DNA from: Candidatus Iainarchaeum sp.
GTDB taxonomy: Archaea > Iainarchaeota > Iainarchaeia > Iainarchaeales > DTGL01
DNA: 36,620 nucleotides
Direction: 5' to 3'
Assembly: GCA_017608575.1 (NCBI GenBank)
Contig: JAFCFP010000003.1
Span: forward strand, 1-36,620
A program made the translations under genes and the position numbers. The notes beneath the pieces were generated by a model. It was not told the DNA's origin, searched no databases, and saw only the letters and a program-made list of their open reading frames with translations. The stretch's first letter is position 1, and the number at the start of each line of letters is the position of its first letter. Of this stretch, positions 6,680 to 14,912 are shown piece by piece.

Positions 6680-7636
6680 TTACAGTGCCTTTCTTAAAAC
6701 AATGGCATAAACAATGGCGAGAGGCCTTAAAATAAGGTTTCCCAGCATGAACACGATTGAAAGCAATCCAAAGGGATAAATCAAGAAAAACAGGTTTTTA
6801 AAAACCGAGTAATATGGAATCCTTTCAGACAGCAGTTCTCCAAAATCAATTGAACTTGTTTTATTGTTAACTACATTCATTGCTTTGTCAGCGTATTCCT
6901 TTGAATTAATGTATTTGCTGAGTTTATCCATGTAGGCAATGTATTCCATTACTTCTTTGTCTTCTGTTTTAAACCTTAAAGCCTGAAAGTTAGGATCATT
7001 CATTATTTGTTTAAGAAATTCTCTTTGAACATTAATATTGTTCATTGCAATCATGTTTCCAATTCCATTAACATTGCTTTCATTTTCCTGAATCCCCCCG
7101 AGAAGAGCATTCTCCATTCTTGCAATGTGCTCTTCTTGTGCTGGATAAATGGTTAAAACGCCGGCAACAAAAAAGCCCAAGCCAAGCACAACTGTGAATT
7201 TTCGCAGTCCTTCACTGTAAGCCTTTATTCTTGCAAACCTTCCCTTTTCGCCTATTTTCCTTGAGGTTATTTCGGCCATTACAAGCAATGCAATAACATA
7301 AAAAATTCCCACAATAACATAATCTTTAATGACTTCTAGCAATAACACTGAAAGGCTTATTCCGGTTATTGCGCCCAGCACTGAAACAATTCTCAACTCC
7401 ATTCTTCCAATTTTTTCAGCAAAAGCACACAGCAAGGCAAGAGACAATGGCATTAAAAAAATAAAAACAAAAAAGTTAGGGGAAAAAAGTTTTTGTTGAA
7501 TTAAGGAAAAGGAATAACTGAACAAGTCATTCCAAGTAATGCCAACCAATGCAAAAGAATAACACCACAAAATAGTGGACAAAACCAATGCAATGAATAA
7601 AATGATTTCACTTTTTGTTATCCTTATTGATTCCAT
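6680..7636 (-). CDS. Unknown polytopic membrane protein with large external loop (318 aa)
   Basis: I do not recognise the family. Five or so hydrophobic segments in the first 165 residues (near 10-30, 50-73, 80-100, 103-122 and 145-165) are followed by a roughly 105-residue soluble stretch rich in Asn/Gln/Met. Two more hydrophobic segments lie at the C-terminus (about 275-315). The soluble stretch contains a NES sequon and is probably extracytoplasmic. The ATG lies 4 nt after the map stop codon, with AAGGT overlapping the end of map, so it is the third gene of a polB-map operon. The conserved partner genes do not reveal its function. Confidence 0.75.
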   Translation of the reverse strand: MESIRITKSEIILFIALVLSTILWCYSFALVGITWNDLFSYSFSLIQQKLFSPNFFVFIFLMPLSLALLCAFAEKIGRMELRIVSVLGAITGISLSVLLLEVIKDYVIVGIFYVIALLVMAEITSRKIGEKGRFARIKAYSEGLRKFTVVLGLGFFVAGVLTIYPAQEEHIARMENALLGGIQENESNVNGIGNMIAMNNINVQREFLKQIMNDPNFQALRFKTEDKEVMEYIAYMDKLSKYINSKEYADKAMNVVNNKTSSIDFGELLSERIPYYSVFKNLFFLIYPFGLLSIVFMLGNLILRPLAIVYAIVLRKAL

Positions 7637-7640
7637 GTTG

Positions 7641-8546
7641 TTAACCTTTTTGCACCAACTTAATTATTTTGTTTTCAGTCTTTATAAAACTATTCTCTGC
7701 TTGTGCAACAACTGCATTTTTTTTCTCCCTTAAAATAGGGAACGATTTTATTACCTTTTCTTTGAGCAATTGCTTTAAGCCGATTTTTAAGGCAAAATCA
7801 CTCATTTTAAGTTCTCGATGCAACCATCTCTCTGCAAAAGGAAGTGTTTTGTAGTTCTCTGATGCAAATTCCAAAATCTTTCGCGCATAAGCATTCCTGA
7901 CAGGGCGCGGTTCCTCTATTTGAAAAATTCCAGACTTTAATGCTTCTCTTACAAAACCATCTCCATTGGAAGCAAATGGTTCAATTGCATAAGCCTTTCC
8001 GTTTTCAAACCTCCTGTTGTCCTGGCTTTTTATATTTGGAATGCTTGGAGGAGCATGTTGTTCGAATGGAGCAAGACCGTGTCCTGTGAGGTTTTGAATT
8101 GGCTTAAAGCCCTTTGAAGAAATCACTGCTTCTATTTCCTGTCCTATTTCTCCAAGCGTTGGGTTTTTGTCAAGCAAATCAAATGCTTTTTCCAATGCAA
8201 GTTCTGTTGCTTTTATTAATTCATTCCATTTCCCTGAATGGTTTATTGTGAATGAAGCATCAGCTACTCTGCCATCCACATGCGTTCCAATGTCAACCTT
8301 TAACACATCCTCTTCATTGAGTTCAATTGAATCATTCCAGTCAGGGGTTTGGTGGGCTGCGTTCTCATTCAAACTCAAGTTAACAGGAAAAGCGCAAGAA
8401 GCGCCTTTTTTAAGTATGAATTCTTCTATTTTTTCAACTGCTTCAAACAAGTTGCAGTTTGGCTGCAGTTCTTTTCTGGCGAATTGCTGCGCTTCCCATA
8501 GAATGCGGCCAGCTTTCACATATTTTTCAATTTCTTCTTTTTCCAT
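7641..8546 (-). CDS. map: Methionyl aminopeptidase, type II
   Basis: This dinuclear-metal enzyme removes the initiator methionine from nascent proteins. It is 301 aa, usual for archaeal MetAP2. The five expected metal ligands are visible: D85 (VDIGTHVDG), D96 (ADASFT), H156 (LTGHGL), E189 (AIEPFAS) and E284 (AQAENS). H65 in AAHQTPDW is the conserved second-shell histidine. The winged-helix-like type II insertion lies between E189 and E284. GGAGG lies about 6 nt before the ATG. It starts 15 nt after polB stops, and the downstream membrane gene follows 4 nt after its own stop. Confidence 0.95.
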   Translation of the reverse strand: MEKEEIEKYVKAGRILWEAQQFARKELQPNCNLFEAVEKIEEFILKKGASCAFPVNLSLNENAAHQTPDWNDSIELNEEDVLKVDIGTHVDGRVADASFTINHSGKWNELIKATELALEKAFDLLDKNPTLGEIGQEIEAVISSKGFKPIQNLTGHGLAPFEQHAPPSIPNIKSQDNRRFENGKAYAIEPFASNGDGFVREALKSGIFQIEEPRPVRNAYARKILEFASENYKTLPFAERWLHRELKMSDFALKIGLKQLLKEKVIKSFPILREKKNAVVAQAENSFIKTENKIIKLVQKG

Positions 8547-8561
8547 TTTTTCCCTCCTTTT

Positions 8562-10970
8562 TCACATAAAAGAATTAAGCGATGACTGTTTTCCTCCCTC
8601 GATTAAGTCTTCCTCGCTGTAGCCAAGTTCGGCAATAATCCTAATCACAGCCGGAATAACTTGGTGCTTAATGTAATATTCAGCATCATAGTTTCCTTCG
8701 GCAACATATTCCTCCAATTGCGCTTTACCGCTAATGCTTTTCCCGCTTCTTGTAACAATATAACCAATAATTGAGCCTTCTCCTAGCGGTTTTCCTTTTG
8801 CAATTGCCTTTTTTGCAGCAGCAATGTGCGGTCCAATGGATTCATATTTTGCAATAGGTTTTTTTATTTGCGTTAAAATAACCAGTTTTCTTTTCTCCAT
8901 TTTTCCACTCTTTAATTTTTTTATTGTTTCGCGGACTATTTGCACTGCCTTGGCTGGATTGCCCTCACTGAGCACTGCTTCAATTACTTTTCTCTGGGTT
9001 TCCTTTGCTATAAGTGCCCAGTCTCTTCTCACATACTCAAAGCCCACAATTTTAAGGTTGCCGTTAAAATCAATCAGTGCATACCGCTTTTTTGCGGCTT
9101 CCTTTCCGCTTTTTTTAGTGACAAAAATGCCACGCTTGAAAAAGCCCTCAAGTTCAAGATTCATTACCCCGGGCAACTCAGAGTTAATTTTTTCCACAAA
9201 TTCTTTAACGTCTGTTTGTGTTTTTCCCTTTGGAATTTTTATAAACGCTGAATCAGTGTCTCCATAAATTGTTTCAAAGCCCTCTTCTTCAGCTCGCTCA
9301 CTAACCCATTTAACATACTTCCTCGACCAAGCGGTTACTGCCCTAGCGCAATCTCTGTTATACCACCTGAACCTTGGAAAAGCCAGTGTGCCATAAGACG
9401 AGTTAAGAATTATTTTAAGGGAATACTGCCTTGCATAAACAAGGTTAAATTCACGGCTTCCCTTTTTTAATTTTTTCAAGCTGTCCTTCAATTCCTTTCT
9501 TTTATGGAATATTTCTTCAATGTTCGCTGACAAAAAACCCTTTCTTTTAATGCAAAAGTGCTGCCCTTCAGGTGAAACATTTTTTTCACATTCCTTGTGA
9601 TTGCAGTTGACCGTGTCAGGACTGATGTTGTGCGAAATAATAATAGTTGGATGCAGTGAAGTAAAGTCCAGCACTGCAAGATTTTCATGCAGTCCGGGTT
9701 TTGGTTCACGCACATAACCGCCCTTGATTGGCTGCATTATTCTCATTCTCACTTTTTCTTCAGAAGGCTTGTTTGGAATGAGCACTCCTTGAGCGAATGC
9801 TTTTTTTATGAGGAATGCTTCCACCAGTATTCCGGCACCACTCCTTGTAACATCAAAAGGTGTTTGATTCACGAGTTTTCCAATTTCTACAAACAAAGGC
9901 AAATACTCTTTTGCGATTCTGAGTGCTACCTCTGAATCCAGCTTGTTATACTCAGCAAGCCTTTCAAGCCCTTTGCCTGAATGCCATATTTCGTTTATTT
10001 CACTTGCATGGATTTTTTCCTTTTTTTCTCCAAAAAGCTGTTTGTCTACAGCCTCCAAATCCATTTTTACAAGGTTCACTATGCCAAATCTGTTAAGAAT
10101 CTGCACTATTTGAAAAGAATCAATGTGTTGCCTGCCCTTTATTTTAACAGCGTTATCCATGCCTTTTCTTTTCACTGTTATGCCAGAGCCATCAACGCCG
10201 ATTTCCACTTTTAAGCCAAGCCTTTTTGCCCTTTCCTTGATATATGGAAAATCAAAATTGTCACCATTGTATGTTACAACAATGTCCAGTTCGCGTATTC
10301 TTTCAATCAAGCGCTCTATTAATTCCTTTTCATCCCTTACAAGCACTGCATATTTTTTTTCAATTTTTTTAGTGCAAAAAACCACTGATTTTTTTCCATT
10401 AGTAAAGGAAGCCATTATAATTGGGTCCTTTGATGGATCTGAAAAGGTCAATCCTGAAAGCGTTTCAATATCAAAAGCTCCTGCTTTTAATTCCTGCAAG
10501 CCATCCCCGCAAACCCTTATAGAACGCAGTTCACTGCCTTCAAATTCAACTTCCACTTCACTCATTGGCTGCAGGTCTCGGTCAATGAGGTAGCGTTTTG
10601 TAAAAGGAATGTCATATTCTCTTTTTTCCTCGTAATAAGGGAGTTCTTTTATGCGATTTCGCATTTCCTTAACTTCCTTTGTTGAATTAAAAAAAAGCTT
10701 CAAAACCTCGCGTGGCTCTTTCTCAGGGCTCAACTTTTTTTTAACCACTTCAACTCGTGTTACCTTCACTCCGTAAAAGTCCTCTTCCATTATTTTTTTT
10801 GCCGCTTCTCTGGCATTTCCGGAAACAACCAAGTAAAAGTAGGGCTCAAAACTTGGATCCCTTAACACAAGAGTTTTTTTCTTTGTTTTAATAAAAAGCC
10901 TTATAATGGATTTTTCCTCCATTAAATAATCAATGTCAAGCAAAATACCGCGAGCTTTCTCCACAGCCAT
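8562..10970 (-). CDS. polB: Family-B replicative DNA polymerase
   Basis: An 802-aa DNA polymerase with 3'-5' proofreading. ExoI is FDIETLS (near residue 168), ExoII YNGDNFDFPYI and ExoIII YNKLDSEVAL. Polymerase motif A is DFTSLHPTII (Asp 435), motif B KIILNSSYG (about 520) and motif C YGDTDSAF (about 570). The last residues, QSSLNSFM, form a PCNA-interacting box (QxxLxxFM). Motif A has His at residue 440 where archaeal enzymes normally have the Tyr of SLYP, the sugar steric gate. A TTG opens the frame 24 nt upstream, but the ATG at 10970 is preferred because a TATA box is centred 27-28 nt before it (leaderless). It heads the polB-map operon. Confidence 0.96.
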   Translation of the reverse strand: MAVEKARGILLDIDYLMEEKSIIRLFIKTKKKTLVLRDPSFEPYFYLVVSGNAREAAKKIMEEDFYGVKVTRVEVVKKKLSPEKEPREVLKLFFNSTKEVKEMRNRIKELPYYEEKREYDIPFTKRYLIDRDLQPMSEVEVEFEGSELRSIRVCGDGLQELKAGAFDIETLSGLTFSDPSKDPIIMASFTNGKKSVVFCTKKIEKKYAVLVRDEKELIERLIERIRELDIVVTYNGDNFDFPYIKERAKRLGLKVEIGVDGSGITVKRKGMDNAVKIKGRQHIDSFQIVQILNRFGIVNLVKMDLEAVDKQLFGEKKEKIHASEINEIWHSGKGLERLAEYNKLDSEVALRIAKEYLPLFVEIGKLVNQTPFDVTRSGAGILVEAFLIKKAFAQGVLIPNKPSEEKVRMRIMQPIKGGYVREPKPGLHENLAVLDFTSLHPTIIISHNISPDTVNCNHKECEKNVSPEGQHFCIKRKGFLSANIEEIFHKRKELKDSLKKLKKGSREFNLVYARQYSLKIILNSSYGTLAFPRFRWYNRDCARAVTAWSRKYVKWVSERAEEEGFETIYGDTDSAFIKIPKGKTQTDVKEFVEKINSELPGVMNLELEGFFKRGIFVTKKSGKEAAKKRYALIDFNGNLKIVGFEYVRRDWALIAKETQRKVIEAVLSEGNPAKAVQIVRETIKKLKSGKMEKRKLVILTQIKKPIAKYESIGPHIAAAKKAIAKGKPLGEGSIIGYIVTRSGKSISGKAQLEEYVAEGNYDAEYYIKHQVIPAVIRIIAELGYSEEDLIEGGKQSSLNSFM

Positions 10971-10993
10971 AAAACCATTAAAAGAGCAAAACA

Positions 10994-11001
10994 ATTAATA
11001 A
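10994..11001 (-). promoter_or_regulatory. TATA box of polB
   Basis: The minus strand reads TTATTAAT, centred 27-28 nt before the preferred ATG of polB. It lies in the roughly 140-nt region shared with the divergent coiled-coil gene. Confidence 0.45.
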
Positions 11002-11110
11002 GAAAACGAATCAGTTGCTTGAATCCCTTAAAACACCCTGAAAAACCGAAAGAATATTAAATCCCTTTGGCTTAATTATTTCACTTATTTGTGTGCAAGA
11101 GCTGTTTAAA

Positions 11111-11605
11111 ATGGAAGAACGCTTGAGTAGAAGGGAAAGCAGGCGAGAAATGCGTGAAAGAACCTATCGTGTACAACCCAGACCGCACACCAGGACAAGC
11201 TCTGAAGTGCTTTTGGCTCAACTGAGGGAAGACATAAAAGCATTGAACAGTGCGGTTTCAATCATTTCCCAAAAAATGAAACATTTAACGCGAAATGAAA
11301 AGATTTTAGGACGCAATTTAATTGTCTTAAACAAAAAAATAAAAGAATTGAGCGAGCGTTCTTTTGGCTCTGAAATGTCAGAAGAAACAGAAAAAAAACT
11401 AAACGAATTAACGCTTAAATTGCAGGACATGGAAGCACAATTGGGTGAACTTCGCTCTGAACTGTCCTATCTTAAAAACAATTCCATTTCAATGGAAAAA
11501 TTCAAGGAATTGCAGTTCATTGTTCAATCCATTAATCCAACAGAGCTTGCAACAATAGAGCAAGTAAAAGAAATGCTTTCAGAAAACAAAAAGAAAAAAG
11601 AATAA
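11111..11605 (+). CDS. Soluble coiled-coil protein (164 aa)
   Basis: An Arg/Glu-rich head (MEERLSRRESRREMRERTYR) is followed by a basic Pro/His patch (RVQPRPHTRT). Long heptad-like helices cover most of the rest (about residues 30-140), and the tail ends in KKKKE. No membrane segment and no enzymatic motif are visible. A GTG at 11093 could extend it by six codons; the ATG at 11111 is the more ordinary start. No Shine-Dalgarno is seen, so it may be leaderless. It is divergent from polB and converges with the HerA-like gene, ending 3 nt from that gene's stop. The function is unknown; a filament-like adaptor role is possible. Confidence 0.7.
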   Translation: MEERLSRRESRREMRERTYRVQPRPHTRTSSEVLLAQLREDIKALNSAVSIISQKMKHLTRNEKILGRNLIVLNKKIKELSERSFGSEMSEETEKKLNELTLKLQDMEAQLGELRSELSYLKNNSISMEKFKELQFIVQSINPTELATIEQVKEMLSENKKKKE

Positions 11606-11608
11606 GAG

Positions 11609-13117
11609 TTAAAACGCCTTGCTTAAAGGCGGTCTCACCAAAACACGGTAATATTTTCTATCAGTCATTTGTATGCCGACATCGTTTCTTATTATAACAC
11701 TCAGCATTGCTCTTGTGTTATCCTTCAATTCTTTTGAAACATCAACGCTTTCAGGAGCACTCATTGCAAGCCCGACTCCGTATTTTCTCATTTCAAGTAA
11801 TTCAGTGGCTATAAGCTGGTTTATATGTTTTGCTCTGACCCTTGGAACCACTTTTTCCGCTGAGGGAATGAAGGCAAAAACCTTTAATGCTTCACTTATT
11901 CCCTTTTCTTGGAAATAAATTTTAAGGCTGCGGAAAAGCGAAAGCAATGCAATCATTACCTGTGTTTCATCCCTGCCTTCGCAGTTAATAAGGGCAGCCC
12001 TTCCAAGCCTGTGGTTCCAGTCCCTAACTATTTCTTCAATGTTGTTCTCTCCACCAAAAAAATCCGGGTAAATGCTGTCAATAAGCCTCAAAAACCTTAT
12101 AACGCGGTTTTTTTTAAAATTGGTTATGTTCTCTGTTAATGGCAAGGCATCAACAACTTTTATTGCATCAAAAACACTTGAATGTTTCCCTGACTTTAAT
12201 ATTGCTTCGAGTATTTTTTCCTCCTCTGCTGAGGAAAAGCCAAAGAGTTCAACCAATGATTTTGCGTCAAGAAGGTTGAGGTCTGCTTTAATGTCTTTTC
12301 CAATTGAAAAAGTTCTTGTCGGAAAGCCAACAGGTTCTATTTTTACCTTGAACTCTTGCAATTTTTCTCTTTCCTCGTTTGGATAATTGAGATTTTTGAA
12401 TGAATTGTTCCAGTCAACCACTATTGTTGGAATATTTGAAAGCAAAGCGCTTTCAATCAGTATGTGCATTAAGAGTTTTCTGTCTTTTTCCTCACCACCA
12501 TACACAATTGTTCTGTCAAACAATGAAATTGGTTCTCTTGAAACAAGTCCCTTTTTTGTGAGGCCAAAAATTATTTCTCCACAGGAAACACTTTCAGGAA
12601 CAACTACAGTTTTTGTTTCAACAGGCATTGCTCTGGCTTTTGGTGAAACAAGCAATCCAATCAAAGGCATTGAAAAGAATGCTTCAATTTCCTTGCTTGA
12701 ACATTGTTCGAGCTCAAGGAGTTCAACATCGTATGCCCTGCTTACTTGGGTGACCATTTGGGAAAAAGACCTAATTCTTTCAAGCAATGAATCTGTTTCC
12801 TGGGAGAACTCCTCTTCGTTGTATTTTGCATAAGTAATGCCCGAATCAATTAAAAAGAACTTGAATGTTTCCTCTTTTTCGTGCTTTTCAACCAACAAGG
12901 CATTTTTTGGCAGGGTTTCAATAAAGTTCTCAAGCGCTCCACGGCAATAAAACACCTTGAATATTTCAACCAGTACGCCGATTCTTCGCCCGCCTTCTTT
13001 TTCAAAAACAAGTGCAAGGATAAGGCTTTCAGGATTAGTGTAAACCTCCACTTCATGTCCTTCGATTTCCCCTGAAAAGAAAAGCCTCCAAGGGCCTTCC
13101 CTTACCTTTAATTCCAT
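11609..13117 (-). CDS. HerA/FtsK-superfamily ATPase homologue with degenerate Walker A
   Basis: The 502-aa protein has an N-terminal region of about 170 residues with no motif I can name. The layout of archaeal HerA/DUF87-type ATPases follows. GEIIFGLTKKGLVSREPISL corresponds to the strand leading into the P-loop. RTIVYGGEEKDRKLL (about 202-216) sits where GxxGxGKT should be but lacks both the final Gly and the Lys-Ser/Thr. IPTIVVDWNNSF (about 229-240) matches the conserved hhhDWxxxF strand after the P-loop. RAKHINQLIATELLEMRKYGVGLAMSAPES resembles the later sensor/arginine region. ATP hydrolysis is therefore doubtful and a structural role is possible. It has its own TATA-like element near 13156-13164. 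Family assignment is by pattern only. Confidence 0.65.
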   Translation of the reverse strand: MELKVREGPWRLFFSGEIEGHEVEVYTNPESLILALVFEKEGGRRIGVLVEIFKVFYCRGALENFIETLPKNALLVEKHEKEETFKFFLIDSGITYAKYNEEEFSQETDSLLERIRSFSQMVTQVSRAYDVELLELEQCSSKEIEAFFSMPLIGLLVSPKARAMPVETKTVVVPESVSCGEIIFGLTKKGLVSREPISLFDRTIVYGGEEKDRKLLMHILIESALLSNIPTIVVDWNNSFKNLNYPNEEREKLQEFKVKIEPVGFPTRTFSIGKDIKADLNLLDAKSLVELFGFSSAEEEKILEAILKSGKHSSVFDAIKVVDALPLTENITNFKKNRVIRFLRLIDSIYPDFFGGENNIEEIVRDWNHRLGRAALINCEGRDETQVMIALLSLFRSLKIYFQEKGISEALKVFAFIPSAEKVVPRVRAKHINQLIATELLEMRKYGVGLAMSAPESVDVSKELKDNTRAMLSVIIRNDVGIQMTDRKYYRVLVRPPLSKAF

Positions 13118-13155
13118 TACATTACACCCAGTGTCAATAACAAGATGTTTTTTGG

Positions 13156-13164
13156 TATTTTAAA
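13156..13164 (-). promoter_or_regulatory. TATA-like box for the HerA-like gene
   Basis: The minus strand reads TTTAAAATA. A start about 26 nt downstream would leave a leader of about 16 nt containing GGGTG before the ATG at 13117. Confidence 0.4.
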
Positions 13165-13225
13165 CCTATTCTCTGTTAATTTCAGTAGAAGGGATAAATG
13201 AAACTATTTTAAATAATATCACCAA

Positions 13226-13233
13226 ATATTTAA
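13226..13233 (+). promoter_or_regulatory. TATA box of the 223-aa coiled-coil gene
   Basis: ATATTTAA is centred about 29 nt before the ATG at 13259, near leaderless spacing. It lies in the 141-nt divergent region shared with the HerA-like gene. Confidence 0.45.
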
Positions 13234-13258
13234 GTGAAGCTTTTGTTCAGGCGGTTCC

Positions 13259-13930
13259 ATGGTAAACGAAGAAGTAATACTTGAAACAATTAAAAAAATG
13301 AAAGATTCAGGAATAGAGGATTCAATAATAATAAATACACTCAAAGACGTCGGCTTAAGTGAAAAACAGGCAAGTGAATACCTTAAAAAAATTTCCACTT
13401 CAAGCACCCAAGATGAAGCTAAAAGAGAAGAAGCTCTTGTACAGGAAAAACCCGAAACCAAAACAGAGCCAGAAGAAAGTGAAACGCCGCCAGAAAAACC
13501 TGAACAACCAGAGGAATCACAGGAAGCTGAGGAAAGTGAAGAAACACCAGTTGAACCAGAAGAACTGATTGAAAGCGCTTTGGAAGAACCAGAGCCAATT
13601 GAAAAAGAACATGAAAAAATTGCTGAAAAAAAAGCTGAAAAAATAAAAGAACACCTGGAAAAAGACCTTGAAGAACGTGCCCTCAAGGAAACAGCAACAC
13701 AGATTCAACTCGAAGAGCACACAGGCAAACTGGATGAAGTCAGCAAAAAAGTAAGCGAAATATCACAAAAAGTAAATACAACCGAAACAATGCAGGAACT
13801 TAAAGCAATTAGTTCATCGCTTGCAATTCTGCGTGCTGAAATAGAGGAAACAAAAGCCCTTGCCTCGGCAACGCGTTCCCTAATGGAAAAAATACTTGAA
13901 ACCGATAGAAAAATCCTGTCAAAGCTGTGA
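13259..13930 (+). CDS. Acidic coiled-coil protein (223 aa)
   Basis: A compact helical N-terminal unit (residues about 3-44, two helix pairs with SGIEDSIIINTL and VGLSEKQASEYLKKI) is followed by an extremely Glu/Pro-rich linker (about 50-110). Two coiled-coil stretches then run to the end. No membrane segment is seen. The N-terminal unit resembles small UBA-like or winged-helix-like modules, but I would not name it. It is divergent from the HerA-like gene and converges with the last small membrane gene of the giant-protein cluster, ending 6 nt from that gene's stop. The N-unit/linker/coiled-coil layout suits a tether or scaffold; this is inference. Confidence 0.75.
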   Translation: MVNEEVILETIKKMKDSGIEDSIIINTLKDVGLSEKQASEYLKKISTSSTQDEAKREEALVQEKPETKTEPEESETPPEKPEQPEESQEAEESEETPVEPEELIESALEEPEPIEKEHEKIAEKKAEKIKEHLEKDLEERALKETATQIQLEEHTGKLDEVSKKVSEISQKVNTTETMQELKAISSSLAILRAEIEETKALASATRSLMEKILETDRKILSKL

Positions 13931-13936
13931 CGCAAT

Positions 13937-14278
13937 TCACTTGAACAATTCAAAGAATTTGTCAATTAATTTCTGTGAACTGTTTCCCAAATTCTTTGGA
14001 AGATTGCGTGAACTCCAAGCCCAGCTTGACTGCCATATTTGTTCTGATGCCTTTTTGCCGGTTTCATTCAATGCTTCCTGAAATAGCGTTGCCGGCGGGT
14101 GCTGTGGTTCAGCTTTGGCCAAGTCACTGTGAATTCCTTTTGCAATCCTTTTCCCATTCAACAAAATCCAAAAAAGCATTGCAATAATTCCCAAAACAAA
14201 AAGCATTGAACCAATTGTTTCATTTAAAAAAAAATAAACAGCAATGGAAAAAAGAAGAAAAAAAGCAAGTGCCTTCAT
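13937..14278 (-). CDS. Small membrane protein 5 of the cluster (113 aa)
   Basis: Two adjacent membrane segments (about residues 2-18 and 23-41) are followed by a soluble tail of about 70 residues containing AEPQHPPATLFQEAL and a Trp-rich WQSSWAWSS patch, ending in an amphipathic helix (KLIDKFFELF). It differs from the other small proteins of the cluster. It is the last gene of the minus-strand run, 9 nt after the stop of the preceding gene, with GAGG ahead of its ATG. The family is unknown. Confidence 0.7.
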   Translation of the reverse strand: MKALAFFLLFSIAVYFFLNETIGSMLFVLGIIAMLFWILLNGKRIAKGIHSDLAKAEPQHPPATLFQEALNETGKKASEQIWQSSWAWSSRNLPKNLGNSSQKLIDKFFELFK

Positions 14279-14287
14279 TTTCCAGCC

Positions 14288-14596
14288 TCACATTTCGCCC
14301 ATCATTCCGCCAAGGTCTGGTGCATAATACTCTGGCTGTTGTGGCTGTGGTTTCATTCCAATAATTATTGCAAGAATGACAAGTCCAAAAAGAATTAATG
14401 GAAGAAGCATTTTTATGTCATTCCAGTTATTAAACATGAACAATACTGCAACAAGAACTATGAGTACTATTGCAACACTAAAAGAACGCATTGAAAGAAT
14501 TAGCAGTATCACTGTTCCAAAAACAAGCCAGTTTTGTTCAAATTGAAAAGCCAGTAAAATAAAAATAATGGCAATTATTAATGTAAAAGTATCCAT
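14288..14596 (-). CDS. Small membrane protein 4 of the cluster (102 aa)
   Basis: The protein is almost entirely hydrophobic: three or four segments cover residues about 3-80 (TLIIAIIFILLAF, WLVFGTVILLIL, SVAIVLIVLVAVLFMF, LLPLILFGLVILAIIIG). A short tail rich in Pro, Gln, Gly and Met follows (KPQPQQPEYY and GGMMGEM). A Met/Gln/Pro-rich tail also ends small protein 1. It starts 8 nt after the stop of the preceding gene. No known family is recognised. Confidence 0.72.
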   Translation of the reverse strand: MDTFTLIIAIIFILLAFQFEQNWLVFGTVILLILSMRSFSVAIVLIVLVAVLFMFNNWNDIKMLLPLILFGLVILAIIIGMKPQPQQPEYYAPDLGGMMGEM

Positions 14597-14604
14597 TCAA
14601 ACCA

Positions 14605-14868
14605 CTAATACCTCAAATAATCCGGTTTTTTGTCTCCTTCCGGGATTTTTTCAAACATTCCCCTGAAAAAGAATGCAAAAAGGAACAATACAACAGGAAT
14701 CCATACAAGGAAAGGATACTGGTAAAAAGTCAAATACACTACTATGACAGCAAACAAGACAGCAAGCGTTACTGATCCAAGCTGCCTTTTTGCCCAAGCA
14801 AAAAGCCACACTAAATAAAACAATGAAAGCACTATCCAAAGGTTTGTCCACATATCTGCTTCAAACAT
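14605..14868 (-). CDS. Small membrane protein 3 of the cluster (87 aa)
   Basis: Three hydrophobic segments are visible (LWIVLSLFYLVWLFAW; VTLAVLFAVIVVYLTF; FLVWIPVVLFLFAFFF), with KRQLGS between the first two and a charged end (GDKKPDYLRY). The LG-S element before segment 2 matches the LGKSPLS and LGNSPLT elements of small proteins 1 and 2, which suggests a shared origin. Its ATG is preceded by GGTG about 7 nt upstream. It lies 44 nt after the preceding gene. The function is unknown. Confidence 0.72.
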   Translation of the reverse strand: MFEADMWTNLWIVLSLFYLVWLFAWAKRQLGSVTLAVLFAVIVVYLTFYQYPFLVWIPVVLFLFAFFFRGMFEKIPEGDKKPDYLRY

Positions 14869-14912
14869 TACCGCACCTATTCATTGTTCTTTTAAAGTTA
14901 ATAAATTCTTTT

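Noticed and set aside
10123..10593. A 156-aa plus-strand frame opposite polB
   Set aside because: It lies fully within polB, whose exonuclease motifs are intact on the minus strand.
13219..13686. A 155-aa Ser/Phe-rich minus-strand frame
   Set aside because: It is the reverse of the Glu/Lys-rich linker of the coiled-coil gene at 13259-13930. The Ser/Phe bias is what that reversal produces.
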